Shown: positions 34,712 through 44,664 of the stretch, one piece after another | How positions within the stretch are numbered: the first letter of the stretch is position 1 | How the letters are laid out: each line of letters opens with the position of its first letter | NCBI RefSeq assembly: GCF_004217175.1 | Contig: NZ_SHKI01000002.1 | Coordinates: forward strand, 708,130-772,129 | Origin: Leucobacter luti | Lineage (GTDB): Bacteria > Actinomycetota > Actinomycetes > Actinomycetales > Microbacteriaceae | Length of the DNA: 64,000 bases | Direction of reading: 5' to 3' | Program-made: the position numbers and the translations under genes | The notes under the pieces: generated by a model | Seen by the model: only the letters and a program-made list of their open reading frames with translations | What the model was told of the DNA's origin: nothing | Database searches by the model: none

Positions 34712-35572
34712 CTACATGCAGGCCATCGCGTCCTCGAACATTGCCGTGGTGAAGCCGCTCATCAGCTCCTCGTCCGGGGTCACGGACGTGGGATCGGCCG
34801 CGAGCTTCGCGAACTCTTCGTAAACGGCGCGGTTGGGGCTGTCGATCGAGCCGAGCTTCGTGTAGGCGGCGAGCATCGCGTCCATCGACTCCGCGCTGGT
34901 CGACTCTTCAGCGAGCGCGGTGAGATCCTCGAGCGCCGCGCAGAACTCTGCCGAGCGGGGCAGATCGGCGGTCTCGCTCTCGGGGAGCAGTCCGCTGTCG
35001 TCTGAATCGAGGTCGCTCGTGTCGGGCAGGCTCGACTCGAGCTCCTCGAGCGAGCTCTGCGACTGCGAGATCGAATCGCTCGCGATCGAGGCCGCCGCGC
35101 CCGCGAAGACGATCAGGCTGATCGTGGCGATCACGGAGATTGCGAGGCTCACGTAGCCGATGATCGTGCCGGCGAGGGCCAGGCCGCGGCCGCGTTCGCC
35201 GGTGCGCTTGATCTGCGACAGCGCGATGTGGCCGCAGATGATGCCGACGATGTTGAACAGGATGCCGCCGACGAGGGCGATCACTGAGAGCGTGTTCAGC
35301 GGGGCCTGCTGCGGCGCGCCCTGGTAGGGGGCGCCCTGGTACGGTGCGCCGGCCGGCTGGCCGTCGAGCGGCGGGGCCGGGGGCGCCGCGGCGTAGGCGG
35401 GAGCCAGCGGGTATGCGGGGGCCGCCTGCGGGGCGGCGGGTGCCTCGGGGAACGCCGGGGCGGGCTGCGCGGGCGCCTGCTCGGAGGCGGGGAGCGCGGT
35501 GGTCGGCTGCTCAGCCTCGGGCGCCGCGTTCGGCTGCGAGGGATCCGGGGTGGGCTGGGTGGGGTCAGACAT
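34712..35572 (-). CDS. DUF4190-like membrane protein with Pro/Ala-rich N-terminus
   Basis: A 286-residue protein. Residues 1-90 are Pro/Ala/Gln-rich with a short repeated APYQG unit; two membrane helices at ~95-120 and ~135-165 have the DUF4190 pattern (ALVGGILFNIVGIICGHIAL, GLALAGTIIGYVSLAIS). The remaining ~120 residues are acidic, Ser-rich and outside the membrane, with two cysteines that could pair. The function is unknown; such proteins are common in Actinobacteria. ATG at 35572 chosen (GAGCGTGTC upstream is only a weak ribosome site); longer upstream frame rejected. Confidence 0.75.
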   Translation of the reverse strand: MSDPTQPTPDPSQPNAAPEAEQPTTALPASEQAPAQPAPAFPEAPAAPQAAPAYPLAPAYAAAPPAPPLDGQPAGAPYQGAPYQGAPQQAPLNTLSVIALVGGILFNIVGIICGHIALSQIKRTGERGRGLALAGTIIGYVSLAISVIATISLIVFAGAAASIASDSISQSQSSLEELESSLPDTSDLDSDDSGLLPESETADLPRSAEFCAALEDLTALAEESTSAESMDAMLAAYTKLGSIDSPNRAVYEEFAKLAADPTSVTPDEELMSGFTTAMFEDAMACM

Positions 35573-35731
35573 GACGAGACACGCTCCTTGAAAGGGGGAT
35601 CGGGGCGGCGGAGTTCTCGGCCGGGTGCGGCGCAGAAAAATCACAGCGGGCACCACAGTGGTGTGACACCGCCTCCAGTGTACCCAGACCGTTCAGTGCA
35701 TCGCGAGATTTCATGGCCTAGCGTTGGGGGC

Positions 35732-37234
35732 ATGGAGTTTCTCGGGAGTCAGCCCACCGTCGACCTCACCTACGCCGACGTGTTCCTCGTCCCACGGCGT
35801 TCAGCCGTGACGAGCCGCCTCGACGTGCAGCTGCGCCCGGGGGACGGCACTCCGGCCACGCTGCCGCTGGTCGCCGCCAACATGAACTCGGTGACGGGCC
35901 CGCGCCTCGCGGCCGTGCTCGCCCGCCGCGGTGGGCTCGCGGTGCTGCCGCAGGACCTCAGCCTCGCCGAGACCGAGGAGGCAATTCGCTGGGTCAAGGC
36001 GCAGCCGGTCGCCGTGGACTCGCCGCTCGTGCTCGGCTCCGAGGCGACCGCAGCCGCGGCGCTGCGCCTCATCCCGCGCGCGCCCGGCCAGATCGTCGTG
36101 ATCGCCGATCGCAGCGCCGCCGATGTGGCCGCCGGCCGGGTCCCGGCCGCGAGCCTGCGCGGCATCCTGTCGGCCGAGCGCCTGGCCGCGGTGCCCGCAG
36201 ATGCAAGAGTTGGCGACCTCGTGCACGGGACGACCGCCCTGCTCGCGCTCGGCGAGCTCGCAGACCCGCGGCTCGCGTTCGACGCCGTGGTGGCCGCGAC
36301 CGCGGGGGCCGCCGCGAGCGATGCCGAGGCGGCCGAGGCCGTGGGCGTGATCGACGGCGACGCGCTGGTCGGCACGCTCACGCGGCGCTCGGCGCTCCGG
36401 CGCACCATCTACAGTCCGGCCGTGGACGGTGACGGCCGGCTCGCGGTCGCCGCCGCCGTGGGGATCAACGGGGACGTGGCGGCGAAAGCGCGCGCGCTCG
36501 TTGCCGCCGGTGCCGACGTGCTCGTGGTCGACACGGCGCACGGGCACCAGGAGGGAATGCTGCGCGCGCTCCGCACGATCGGGGCGCTCGGTCTCGGGCG
36601 GCCGATCGTCGCGGGCAACATTGTGACCGCGGACGGGGTGCACGACCTGGTTGACGCCGGTGCGACCATCCTCAAGGTGGGTGTGGGGCCCGGCGCGATG
36701 TGCACGACCCGCATGATGACCGCCGTGGGGCGGCCGCAGTTCTCGGCGGTGCTCGAGGCCGCGGCGGCCGCGCGCGACCTCGGTGCGCACGTCTGGGCCG
36801 ACGGCGGGGTGCGCTATCCCCGAGATGTCGCCCTCGCCCTCGCTGCGGGCGCCGCCTCCGTGATGATCGGATCCTGGTTCGCAGGAACCGCCGAGTCGCC
36901 GGGCGAGCTCCTCACCGACGCCGACGGGCAGCAGTACAAGGAATCGTGGGGCATGGCCTCGGCGAAGGCCGTGCACGGGCGCTTTGGCGGCCTCGACCCA
37001 TACGAGCTCGCGCGCAAGGAGCTGTTCGCCGAGGGGATCTCGTCGTCGAAGATTCTGCTCGACCCGCAGCGCCCCAGCGTGGAAGACCTCGTCGACATGA
37101 TCACCTCGGGCGTGCGCTCGTCGTTCACCTACGCCGGCGCCACCGACCTTGCGGAGTTCCACACGCGGGCTCGCGTGGGGCTCCAGTCGGCGGCCGGCTA
37201 TGAGGAGGGCAAGGCGCTCCCGGTCAGCTGGTAG
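35732..37234 (+). CDS. guaB1: GuaB1-family IMP dehydrogenase/GMP reductase
   Basis: A 500-residue TIM-barrel enzyme with the catalytic loop [12 protein letters not shown] (~326, active-site Cys) and the IMP-binding stretch [13 protein letters not shown] weakly conserved CBS-like insert lies at ~95-220. It is the GuaB1 branch, distinct from essential GuaB2; the mycobacterial GuaB1 has been shown to be a GMP reductase, so purine salvage rather than IMP oxidation is the likely role. The -10 TAGCGT (35719-35724) ends 7 nt before the ATG, so leaderless; the upstream open frame is rejected. Confidence 0.87.
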   Translation: MEFLGSQPTVDLTYADVFLVPRRSAVTSRLDVQLRPGDGTPATLPLVAANMNSVTGPRLAAVLARRGGLAVLPQDLSLAETEEAIRWVKAQPVAVDSPLVLGSEATAAAALRLIPRAPGQIVVIADRSAADVAAGRVPAASLRGILSAERLAAVPADARVGDLVHGTTALLALGELADPRLAFDAVVAATAGAAASDAEAAEAVGVIDGDALVGTLTRRSALRRTIYSPAVDGDGRLAVAAAVGINGDVAAKARALVAAGADVLVVDTAHGHQEGMLRALRTIGALGLGRPIVAGNIVTADGVHDLVDAGATILKVGVGPGAMCTTRMMTAVGRPQFSAVLEAAAAARDLGAHVWADGGVRYPRDVALALAAGAASVMIGSWFAGTAESPGELLTDADGQQYKESWGMASAKAVHGRFGGLDPYELARKELFAEGISSSKILLDPQRPSVEDLVDMITSGVRSSFTYAGATDLAEFHTRARVGLQSAAGYEEGKALPVSW

Positions 37235-37396
37235 CTAGCGCGCTGTGTCCGCACCCGGCCCCCCGGATGGGGTCGCCGTCCGATGGGTGCAGGGCGGCGG
37301 GCACGGCCGGTTTCGTGGCGGTGCCGGGCGGTGCCGGGCGGTGTCGGCATACGCAGCTGAATAGAATGGTGGCGGCACCAACGACGAGGAGCAAAG

Positions 37397-38827
37397 TTGA
37401 AGTACATTTCGACCCGCGGCGGCATGGCGCCGGCACCGTACAGCGCGATTCTGCTGGAGGGGCTCGCCACTGACGGCGGCCTCGTGGTGCCGGAGACCGT
37501 GCCGCAGCTGAGCGCAGAGCGCATCGAGGCCCTGCGCGGTCTCAGCTACCCGGAGCTCGCGACGGAGATCCTCAGCCTGTACGCGACCGATATCCCGCGC
37601 GACGACCTCGCGGAGATGTGCCGCGCGGCCTACGCCGCCGACAAGTTCGTGGCGGCCGAGATCGTGCCGCTCACGCGCCTTGACGACGCGATCACGCTCG
37701 TCGGCCTCTCCGAGGGGCCCACGCTCGCGTTCAAGGACATGGCGATGCAGTTCCTCGGCCAGGCGCTCGAATACGTGCTCGCCCGCGCCGACCGCACGCT
37801 GAACATCATCGGTGCCACCTCGGGCGACACCGGTTCGGCCGCCGAGTACGCGCTGCGCGGCAAGGACGGGATCGCCGTCTTTATGCTGTCGCCGCAGGGC
37901 CGCATGAGCGACTTCCAGCGCGCGCAGATGTACTCGCTCACCGACGAGAACATTCACAACATCGCCGTCGAGGGGGTCTTCGACGACTGCCAGAATCTCG
38001 TCAAGGAGCTCTCCGGCGACCTCGATTTCAAGCGGGCGCACACGCTCGGCACGGTGAACTCGATCAACCTGGGGCGGATCAGCGCGCAGATGGTCTACTA
38101 CTTCTGGGCGTGGCTCCGCGCCACAGACGGGGTCGCAGCCGCGGATCGCGCCGCCTTCGAGGTGTCGTTCACGGTGCCGTCGGGCAACTTCGGCAACATC
38201 CTCTCCGGCCACCTCGCGCGCACCATGGGCCTCCCGATCCGCCGCCTCGTGCTCGCCGCGAACGAGAACAACGTGCTCGACGACTTCTTCCGCACCGGCG
38301 TCTACACGCCGCGCGCCGCGGCCGACACCTACGCGACGTCGAGCCCGTCCATGGACATCTCGAAGGCGTCGAACATCGAGCGCTTCATCTTCGACCTGCT
38401 CGACCGCGATCCGGCGCGCCTCGCCGCGGCGTGGGCCGAGCTCGCGGAGACCGGCACGATCGACCTCACGGCCGAGCTGCACCGGCTCGAGACTGAGTTC
38501 GGGTTCCAGAGCGGCACGAGCACGCACGCCGATCGCGTGGCAACGATTCGGGACGTGCACGCGACGAGCGGGATCGTTATTGACCCGCACACCGCCGACG
38601 GCGTGAAGGTGGCGCGCGAGCACACCGAGCCGGGCATTCCCATGCTGGTGCTCGAGACGGCGAAGCCCGAGAAGTTCCCGGACATCGTGTTCGAGGCGAC
38701 CGGGGAGCGGCCCGGCATGCCCGAGCACCTCGCCGGCCTGCTCGACCTGCCGCAGCACGTCACCGAGATGGGCAACGATGCGGCGCGGTTGCGCGAGTTC
38801 ATCGCGGAGCGCGCAGTGCGCGCGTAG
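37397..38827 (+). CDS. thrC: Threonine synthase
   Basis: A 476-residue PLP enzyme making threonine from O-phosphohomoserine. FKDMAMQ (Lys113) is the PLP-binding motif; GATSGDTGSAAEYAL and SGNFGN are the phosphate- and cofactor-binding loops. Length and N-terminal MKYISTRGG match the long ThrC class. It starts at TTG with AGGAG seven bases before it; a -10-like TAGAAT lies at 37362-37367. It stands alone, without hom or thrB nearby. Confidence 0.93.
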   Translation: MKYISTRGGMAPAPYSAILLEGLATDGGLVVPETVPQLSAERIEALRGLSYPELATEILSLYATDIPRDDLAEMCRAAYAADKFVAAEIVPLTRLDDAITLVGLSEGPTLAFKDMAMQFLGQALEYVLARADRTLNIIGATSGDTGSAAEYALRGKDGIAVFMLSPQGRMSDFQRAQMYSLTDENIHNIAVEGVFDDCQNLVKELSGDLDFKRAHTLGTVNSINLGRISAQMVYYFWAWLRATDGVAAADRAAFEVSFTVPSGNFGNILSGHLARTMGLPIRRLVLAANENNVLDDFFRTGVYTPRAAADTYATSSPSMDISKASNIERFIFDLLDRDPARLAAAWAELAETGTIDLTAELHRLETEFGFQSGTSTHADRVATIRDVHATSGIVIDPHTADGVKVAREHTEPGIPMLVLETAKPEKFPDIVFEATGERPGMPEHLAGLLDLPQHVTEMGNDAARLREFIAERAVRA

Positions 38828-38864
38828 ACTCCGGACAAGCAGGGCGAGGATCGGGGAGGCACAC

Positions 38865-40073
38865 GTGTTCGGACGACGCGCCAGACAGGAGCTCGCGATT
38901 CGCGTCGCGCTGCTCGAACGCAGCACCGGGGGTGACGCCCCTGCCGCCGGAGACGCGGCGGGCGACGCCGAGACCGCGGGGGCATCGCCGCGCCGCGCGC
39001 GCTCAGGGCTCTGGCGCGACGGCTTCGGCCTGCTCGCGACCCGCTCGCTGCAGGTCATCATCGTGCTCGCCCTCACCGCGCTCGTGGTGCTCGGGCTGCG
39101 CTCGCTCAGCACGGTCGTGATCCCGATCCTGCTCGCGCTCATCCTGGCGAGCACGTTCTCGCCGGTGATGCGCTGGCTGCGGGCGCGCAACGTGCCTCCC
39201 GCGCTCGCCACGGTGCTCGTGCTGCTCGCGATCGCGCTGCTGCTCACCGGGGTCGGCTGGCTCATCGTGTGGGCCGTGCGCGACGAGTGGGACGAACTCG
39301 CAAGCCAGGCTCAAGACGGGTTTAGCCAGGTGCTCGAGTGGGTGCAGTCGCTGCCGTTCGCGCCGAGCTCGGAGCAGATCTCGGAGTGGCAGGACGCCGT
39401 GGTCGACTTCCTCACGAGCTCGCAGTTTGGGTCCGGCGCACTCGCGGGCGTCGGTGCGGTTACCGGCTTCGTGACGGGCCTCGTGCTCATGATCGTCGTG
39501 CTGTTCTTCTTCCTCAAGGACGGGCCGCAGATCTGGCGCTTCCTGCTGCGCCCGTTTGAGGGGCGTGGCCTCGCGCGCGCCGAACGCGCGGGCGACAAGA
39601 CCGTCGCGACGCTCGGCTCGTACGTGCGCGGCACCGCGGCCGTGGCTGCGGTAGACGCGATCGGGATCTGGATCGGCCTCATGATCCTGCAGGTGCCGCT
39701 CGCGCTCCCGCTCTCGGTGCTCGTCTTCGTGCTCGCGTTCATTCCGCTCGTCGGCGCCACCGTCGCCGGCATTCTCGCCGCGCTCGTCGCGCTCGTGGCA
39801 AACGGGCCGCTCAGCGCCGTGCTGGTCGTCGGTGTCGTGGTGCTCGTGAACCAGCTTGAGGGGAACTTCCTGCAGCCGGTGCTCATGGGCCGCGCGCTGA
39901 AGCTCCACTCGCTCGTGATCCTGCTCGCGTTGACCGTCGGCACGGTGCTGAGCGGCGTGCTCGGCGCGGTGCTCGCGGTGCCGATCGCGGCGGTCGCCTG
40001 GGGCATCATCAAGGTCTGGGACGGCCCGGACCTCCCCGCGAAGTGGTTCCGGGAGCGCCCTCCGACGCAATAG
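38865..40073 (+). CDS. AI-2E-family (PerM-like) membrane transporter
   Basis: A 402-residue protein with about eight membrane helices, starting ~65 residues in. The pattern LALILASTFSPVMRWL, the central soluble loop (~150-205), FFFLKDGPQIW (~219) and the C-terminal ANGPLSAVLVVGVVVLVNQLEGNFLQPVLMG stretch define the AI-2E/PerM family. Family members include Na+/H+ antiporters and putative exporters; the substrate is not predictable. GTG at 38865 has GGGGAGG upstream. Confidence 0.85.
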   Translation: MFGRRARQELAIRVALLERSTGGDAPAAGDAAGDAETAGASPRRARSGLWRDGFGLLATRSLQVIIVLALTALVVLGLRSLSTVVIPILLALILASTFSPVMRWLRARNVPPALATVLVLLAIALLLTGVGWLIVWAVRDEWDELASQAQDGFSQVLEWVQSLPFAPSSEQISEWQDAVVDFLTSSQFGSGALAGVGAVTGFVTGLVLMIVVLFFFLKDGPQIWRFLLRPFEGRGLARAERAGDKTVATLGSYVRGTAAVAAVDAIGIWIGLMILQVPLALPLSVLVFVLAFIPLVGATVAGILAALVALVANGPLSAVLVVGVVVLVNQLEGNFLQPVLMGRALKLHSLVILLALTVGTVLSGVLGAVLAVPIAAVAWGIIKVWDGPDLPAKWFRERPPTQ

Positions 40074-40141
40074 CGGGTCGCCGTGCCGCTGCGATACGCT
40101 GAGTGCGCGCGGCACGGGCCGCACCCGGACTAAGGAGTTCC

Positions 40142-40549
40142 ATGCGGTTTCTGTTTCAGCTGTTGTCGCAGTTGGTGCTCAGCGCGATCGGCCTGCTCGT
40201 GATTCATTTCACGCTGCCGGGAGTCACCCTGCACCTCGCGGGCTTCTTCATCGCGCTCGGCGTGTTTGTGCTGGCGCAGGCAATCCTCGGCCCGTTCGTG
40301 ATGAACATGGCGCAGCGCTACGCGGCGCCGCTCGCGGGCGGCGTGGGGCTCGTGGCCACCCTGCTCGCACTGTGGGTCGCCACGCTGTTTCCCGACGGCA
40401 TCGAGATCAGCGGCGTCGACTCGTGGGTGCTCGCGCCCATCATTCTCTGGGTGATCACCGCGCTCGGCGGCTGGATCATCATGGCCCTCATCATCGACAA
40501 GTGGCTGAAGCGCCGCGCGGCGGCGAAGCTGGTCCGGTCAGCGAAGTGA
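40142..40549 (+). CDS. Small four-helix membrane protein, phage-holin-IV-like
   Basis: A 135-residue protein with four predicted membrane helices and a basic C-terminus (KRRAAAKLVRSAK). It fits the chromosomal phage holin family IV pattern (PF04020), a family of small membrane proteins that are not usually phage genes; no phage genes are nearby. AAGGAG precedes the ATG. Its stop overlaps the GTG of the next gene, so it is coupled to the ABC ATPase. Confidence 0.75.
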   Translation: MRFLFQLLSQLVLSAIGLLVIHFTLPGVTLHLAGFFIALGVFVLAQAILGPFVMNMAQRYAAPLAGGVGLVATLLALWVATLFPDGIEISGVDSWVLAPIILWVITALGGWIIMALIIDKWLKRRAAAKLVRSAK

Positions 40550-41268
40550 TCGCGCGCGGCCAGGACCCGGCGCCGGAGGTTCCCGCGGCGGTGCTCGCGG
40601 CCGTGGCCGTTGCCGTGGAGATCGACGGTGCCGAGCTGCTGCCAGAGACCTCGATCGCGCTGACGCCGGGCGCGTGCGTCGCCGTGCGCGGACCCAACGG
40701 CGCGGGCAAAACCACGCTGCTGCGAGTGCTCGCGGGTCGGCTCCGGCCAACCGCGGGCGCGGCGACCCTCTTCGGGCGGCCGCTCGACGAGCGCGACGAC
40801 GCGGTGCGGCGCCACGTCGCGGCAGTGATTGAGCCGCCGACGCTGTACCCGGACCTCACACTGCGCGACCACGAGACCCTGATCACCGCCGCGTGGTCGG
40901 GGGAGCGGCGCGTGGACCCGGGGGGCGGTGCGACGGGCGCGGACGACCTGCCCGTGTGGGCTGGCCTCGGCGACGGCGCGCTTGAGCGCTTCGGTATTGC
41001 CGCGCTCGCGGAGCGATTCCCGCACGAGCTGTCGAGTGGCCAGCGGCAGCTCGTCTCGCTCGCGATGACGCTTGCGCGGCCGTGCTCGGTGCTGCTGCTC
41101 GACGAGCCCGAGCAGCGCCTCGACCCTGATCGGCGCGGCATCGTCGCGGAGGCGCTGCTGGCCGCGCGCGCGGCGGGCGTCGCCGTGGCGTTCGCCTCGC
41201 ACGATGCGGCCCTCGTGGCGCGCGTCGCCGACGCCGAGCTCGTGGTGGGTCCCGCGGGGGCAGCATGA
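40546..41268 (+). CDS. ABC transporter ATP-binding protein
   Basis: A 240-residue ATPase with Walker A GPNGAGKT (~48-55), signature LSSGQRQL (~164), Walker B VLLLDEP (~180) and H-loop FASHDAAL (~218). GTG at 40546 overlaps the preceding stop (GTGA); a longer frame upstream is a shadow. ATGA-type overlap with the next membrane protein makes an ATPase/permease pair, probably an exporter of unknown substrate. Confidence 0.83.
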   Translation: MIARGQDPAPEVPAAVLAAVAVAVEIDGAELLPETSIALTPGACVAVRGPNGAGKTTLLRVLAGRLRPTAGAATLFGRPLDERDDAVRRHVAAVIEPPTLYPDLTLRDHETLITAAWSGERRVDPGGGATGADDLPVWAGLGDGALERFGIAALAERFPHELSSGQRQLVSLAMTLARPCSVLLLDEPEQRLDPDRRGIVAEALLAARAAGVAVAFASHDAALVARVADAELVVGPAGAA

Positions 41269-42908
41269 CCCGCAGCGGCGGCGTGGCCCGCGGGGGCGGC
41301 AAGACCCGGAGCCGCGGGGGAGCGGCGGCGCTCCGCGCCGTGCGTGCGGTGCGTCGCGCGCGCGGTGACCGGCTCTCCGCCGGTGAAGTGTCGTACCGGA
41401 TCTACGTCGCCGTGATGCTGCTCATCATCGTGGTCGCCCCGTTCGTGCGCACGGCGATCCTGGCCGCCGTCCCGGTGCTGCCGGACTCCGCGCTGTCGTT
41501 CCCGGCGCAGTTCGCCGCGGTGCTCACGCTTCTGGTCGCCGGCGTGGTGCTGCTCGGCGGGCGCGGCGGCCCGGCGCGCGCGGGCCTGCCGCAGCTTGAC
41601 CTGCTGTTTCCCACCGCGATCCCGCGATGGCGACTCCTCGCGCCTCCGGTGCTCCGCTGGTTCGGCGGCGGCGCGGCAGGTGGGGCGCTCCTCGGCGGCA
41701 TGGTGGCCACCGTGTTCGCGCTCGTCGGGCCGCTGCCGTGGGAGCTCGCGGTGGCCACCGTCGCCGCGGGGGCTGGCCTCGGCGTGCTCGTGGTGGGGGC
41801 GCTGCTGCTCGGGCAGCGGGGACCACGCACCCGCGCGGTCGTCGCGGCGGTGCTCGCGGGCCTCGCGGCGGCGCAGCTCAGCCTCGGAGCGCTCTGGGAC
41901 CCGTGGTCTGCGGCGGCCCGGCTCCTCGAAACCGGTGCCGCGGTGTCTCTCGCTGGCGGACCCGGGGGGTTCGAAGTGGTCGCCGTGTTCGTGCCGGGTG
42001 TCTGGGCCACGATGGCGATCCCACTCGCGGCCGCGGTCGTCGCTCTCGCCGGGGCGCTCCCGTTTGCGGCCCGGCTGCCGCGCGAGCTGCTGCGCGCGCA
42101 GGCGGTCAACTGGGACGCCGCGAGCACCCTCGCGGTGACGGGGGACCCGAACGCGGCGCTCGCGCGGCTCGGTACGCCCGTGCGGAGCGGGAGGCGGCTG
42201 CGCCTGCGGCCGGCCGAGACCGTGTTCGGTACGCTCGTGCGCCGCGACCTGCTCGGCCTCGCGCGGGCGCCGGGGCGCAGCCTCGCCGCGCTCGTGGGGG
42301 TGGCCGCCGCGGGTGCGTGCTGGGCCGCCGCGCTCGCCCCGGGGCAGGGCTTCGTCGGCGCCGCGCTGCTCGGGGCAGCGGCCACGGCGCTCGCGTCGCT
42401 CTCGCTGCAGCCCTGGTGCCGCGGGATCGTCACGGCGGCTTCCGGCGCCGGCTCGCCGCCCCTGCTGCCGCTCGGACCCGGAGGGCTGATCCTGCGCCAC
42501 AGCGCGGTCCCGGCGCTCGCTGCGGGGCTCGCGGTGTGCCTCGGCGTGCTGCTCGCCGGTGCGGGAGCCGGCGCGGGCATGCCGCTGCTCGCGCTCGCCA
42601 CCGGGCCGGTCCTCGCGGCCTCGGTCGTGCTGCTCCGGATCGCCGCGGCGCTCAAGGGGTCGATCCCGCTGCGCTTGCTCGCGCCCGTGCCCACCCCGGC
42701 CGGCGACCTCGCGAGCGTCAACGTGTTCCTCTGGACCATCGACGGCCCGGTCGTGTCCGTGCTCGTGGGGGCCGTGCTCGGCGCGAGCTGGGGCTGGGGT
42801 GCGGCAGCGGGCGGCGCGCTGATCCCGGTCGTCGTGACCGTCGTGACCCTCATCGCGCTCGCCGGGTGGGCGCGGAGCCGGCTCAAGCCGAGTCTGGCCG
42901 ACGCGTGA
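41265..42908 (+). CDS. Polytopic membrane protein, DUF6297-like ABC permease
   Basis: A 547-residue protein with a basic N-terminal tail (~45 residues) and about twelve hydrophobic segments in two halves separated by a soluble loop at ~280-320. It overlaps the ATPase stop by 4 nt, and this pairing plus the actinobacterial DUF6297-like look suggests it is the permease of a two-gene ABC exporter. No substrate motif is visible. Its 3' end is followed by the tRNA-Glu gene with ~135 bp between. Confidence 0.72.
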   Translation: MTRSGGVARGGGKTRSRGGAAALRAVRAVRRARGDRLSAGEVSYRIYVAVMLLIIVVAPFVRTAILAAVPVLPDSALSFPAQFAAVLTLLVAGVVLLGGRGGPARAGLPQLDLLFPTAIPRWRLLAPPVLRWFGGGAAGGALLGGMVATVFALVGPLPWELAVATVAAGAGLGVLVVGALLLGQRGPRTRAVVAAVLAGLAAAQLSLGALWDPWSAAARLLETGAAVSLAGGPGGFEVVAVFVPGVWATMAIPLAAAVVALAGALPFAARLPRELLRAQAVNWDAASTLAVTGDPNAALARLGTPVRSGRRLRLRPAETVFGTLVRRDLLGLARAPGRSLAALVGVAAAGACWAAALAPGQGFVGAALLGAAATALASLSLQPWCRGIVTAASGAGSPPLLPLGPGGLILRHSAVPALAAGLAVCLGVLLAGAGAGAGMPLLALATGPVLAASVVLLRIAAALKGSIPLRLLAPVPTPAGDLASVNVFLWTIDGPVVSVLVGAVLGASWGWGAAAGGALIPVVVTVVTLIALAGWARSRLKPSLADA

Positions 42909-43044
42909 GCCGCCCGCCAAAAACCGCGGGATTCCGCGTGACACACCCGGGATTCTCGGCCGAATTTGCCGCGGGGCTGCCCGCATGTCAGAATATATGA
43001 GTTGCCACGGCAGCGGGGGAAGCCCCGAGGCCAGCATCACATCC

Positions 43045-43117
43045 GGCCCCATCGTATAGCGGCCTAGTACGCTGCCCTCTCACGGCGGTAACGCGGGTTC
43101 GAATCCCGCTGGGGTCA
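43045..43117 (+). tRNA. tRNA-Glu (anticodon CTC)
   Basis: The cloverleaf is complete: acceptor GGCCCCA pairs with TGGGGTC (one G-U), anticodon stem CTGCC/GGCGG with loop CTCTCAC (CTC at 34-36, reading GAG), T arm GCGGG-TTCGAAT-CCCGC, discriminator A. CCA is not encoded. GAG is a very common codon in this genome. A factor-independent terminator follows directly. Confidence 0.93.
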
Positions 43118-43124
43118 CCGGATA

Positions 43125-43152
43125 GAAAGCCTCACCTTCGGGTGAGGCTTTC
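43125..43152 (+). terminator. Terminator of tRNA-Glu
   Basis: A 12-bp stem GAAAGCCTCACC / GGTGAGGCTTTC closed by a TTCG tetraloop, followed by TTCGTTTC. Confidence 0.88.
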
Positions 43153-43557
43153 TTCGTTTCTGCGGGCCGCGCGTGTGTACGCCGCGCTGGCACCGCGCAG
43201 CGAGCCGCGCCCCGCGCTGGCCCCGCCCCGCGCTGGCCCCGCCCCGCGAGCCCGAGTTCGCGCAGGAGATCCGAACTCGCGCAGGAGATCCGAGCTCGCG
43301 CAGGAGATCCGAACTCGCGCAGGAGATCCGAGCTCGCGCGTGTGGATTTCCCGGGTTTCGTCCGCCTGAGTTCGAATCTCCTGCATGAGCTCGGGGGAGC
43401 GTGCGCGGGAACGGGCGGGAACTCGGGAGCGTGCGCGGGAACAGGTGGGAACGGGGGAGCGTGCGCGAGACCGGGGGAGTTCGCGCGGACGCGCGGCCGG
43501 GGGCCCCGCCGAAGTATGCTTGAGGCAGTTCTGTCCAGGCACGAAGAGGAGCGCTCA
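43153..43557. other. Repeat-filled intergenic region before leuB
   Basis: About 400 bases without a gene. It contains a G/C direct repeat near 43195-43245, the dispersed inverted-repeat element with an amplified left arm (43255-43385), and an imperfect ~30-bp tandem repeat built on GGGAGCGTGCGCG (43393-43480). A -10-like TATGCT at 43515 may drive leuB. Confidence 0.6.
43255..43385. repeat. Dispersed inverted-repeat element, copy 2, with 19-bp tandem array
   Basis: The left arm is repeated about four times with a 19-bp period (GCAGGAGATCCGAACTCGC, alternating AACTC and AGCTC). One right arm, CCGCCTGAGTTCGAATCTCC, follows near 43362-43381 after a spacer. Same family as 23663-23729 and 61930-61995. 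It is not a CRISPR: the units abut with no spacers. Confidence 0.8.
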
Positions 43558-44616
43558 GTGACCCGCACCATCAAGCTCGCAGTCATTCCCGGCGACGGCA
43601 TCGGCCCGGAGGTGATTGAGCAGGCGAACCTCGTGCTTGACGCGGTGCTCGCGGGCGGCGACGTGGCGCTCGAGCGCACCGAGTTTGCGCTCGGCGCCGA
43701 GCGGTTCCTCGCGACGGGGGACACCCTGCCCGAGGACGAGCAGCAGCAGATTGCCGAGCACGACGCGATCCTGTTCGGCGCGGTCGGCGGGGTGCCGGGC
43801 GACCCGCGCCTCAAGCACGCGAACATCGAGCGCGGCCTGCTGCTCAAGCTCCGCTTTGACTTTGAGCACTACGCGAACGTACGCCCGTGCACGCTGTTCC
43901 CCGGCGTCGAATCGGCACTGCGCGATCCGGGTGCCGTGGACTTCCTCATGGTGCGCGAGGGCACCGAGGGCCCGTACGCCGGCAACGGCGGCACGCTGCG
44001 CCCCGGCACCCCGAACGAGGTCGCGACCGAGGTGTCGGTCAACTCGGCCTTCGGCGTGGAGCGCGTGGTGCGCTACGCGTTCGAGGCGGCGCAGGCCCGC
44101 CCCCGCAAGAAGCTCACCTGGGTGCACAAGACCAACGTGCTCGTCTTCGCCGGCTCGATGTGGCAGCGCATCGTGCAGACGGTCGCGGCCGAGTACCCGG
44201 AGATCGCGGTCGACTACATGCACGTCGACGCCGCGACGATCCACATGGTGCAGGATCCGGCGCGCTTCGACGTGATCGTCACTGATAACCTGTTCGGAGA
44301 CATCCTCACTGACGTCGCCGGCGCGATCGGCGGCGGCATCGGGCTCGCAGCCTCCGGAAACATCAATCCCGACGGCACGTTCCCGAGCATGTTCGAGCCC
44401 GTACACGGCTCTGCTCCCGACATCGCAGGGCAGCAGAAGGCGGACCCGACCGCGGCGATCCTCTCCGCGGCACTCCTGCTCGACCACCTGGGCCTCGGCG
44501 CCGAGGGCGACCGCGTCCGCGACGCGGTACGCGCCGATCTTGCCACCCGGGGGTCAGCTCCCCGCCCGACCGCCACGGTCGGCGCAGCGGTGATCGCCGC
44601 GATCCCCGCCCGCTAA
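43558..44616 (+). CDS. leuB: 3-isopropylmalate dehydrogenase
   Basis: A 352-residue enzyme oxidising and decarboxylating 3-isopropylmalate in leucine synthesis. [12 protein letters not shown] starts the fold; [12 protein letters not shown], the Arg/Lys-rich substrate region and [15 protein letters not shown] (metal-binding Asp residues) are all present. GTG at 43558 has AGAGGAG about 9 bases upstream; the longer frame passes through repeats and is rejected. IlvE follows 48 bp downstream, giving a leucine-pathway operon. Confidence 0.93.
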   Translation: MTRTIKLAVIPGDGIGPEVIEQANLVLDAVLAGGDVALERTEFALGAERFLATGDTLPEDEQQQIAEHDAILFGAVGGVPGDPRLKHANIERGLLLKLRFDFEHYANVRPCTLFPGVESALRDPGAVDFLMVREGTEGPYAGNGGTLRPGTPNEVATEVSVNSAFGVERVVRYAFEAAQARPRKKLTWVHKTNVLVFAGSMWQRIVQTVAAEYPEIAVDYMHVDAATIHMVQDPARFDVIVTDNLFGDILTDVAGAIGGGIGLAASGNINPDGTFPSMFEPVHGSAPDIAGQQKADPTAAILSAALLLDHLGLGAEGDRVRDAVRADLATRGSAPRPTATVGAAVIAAIPAR

Positions 44617-44664
44617 GCCGCGCGCCCCGCCGCGCACCATCCGCCCTCGCGAGAAAGTATCCTC

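Noticed and set aside
40142..40549. Prophage remnant because of the holin-like protein
   Set aside because: The family is common in chromosomes and no phage gene is nearby; it is coupled to an ABC ATPase.
43045..43117. tRNA-Glu as an integration site of a mobile element
   Set aside because: No integrase, no repeated tRNA 3' end and only metabolic genes on both sides.
43255..43385. CRISPR array
   Set aside because: The 19-bp units abut with no spacers and there are no cas genes.
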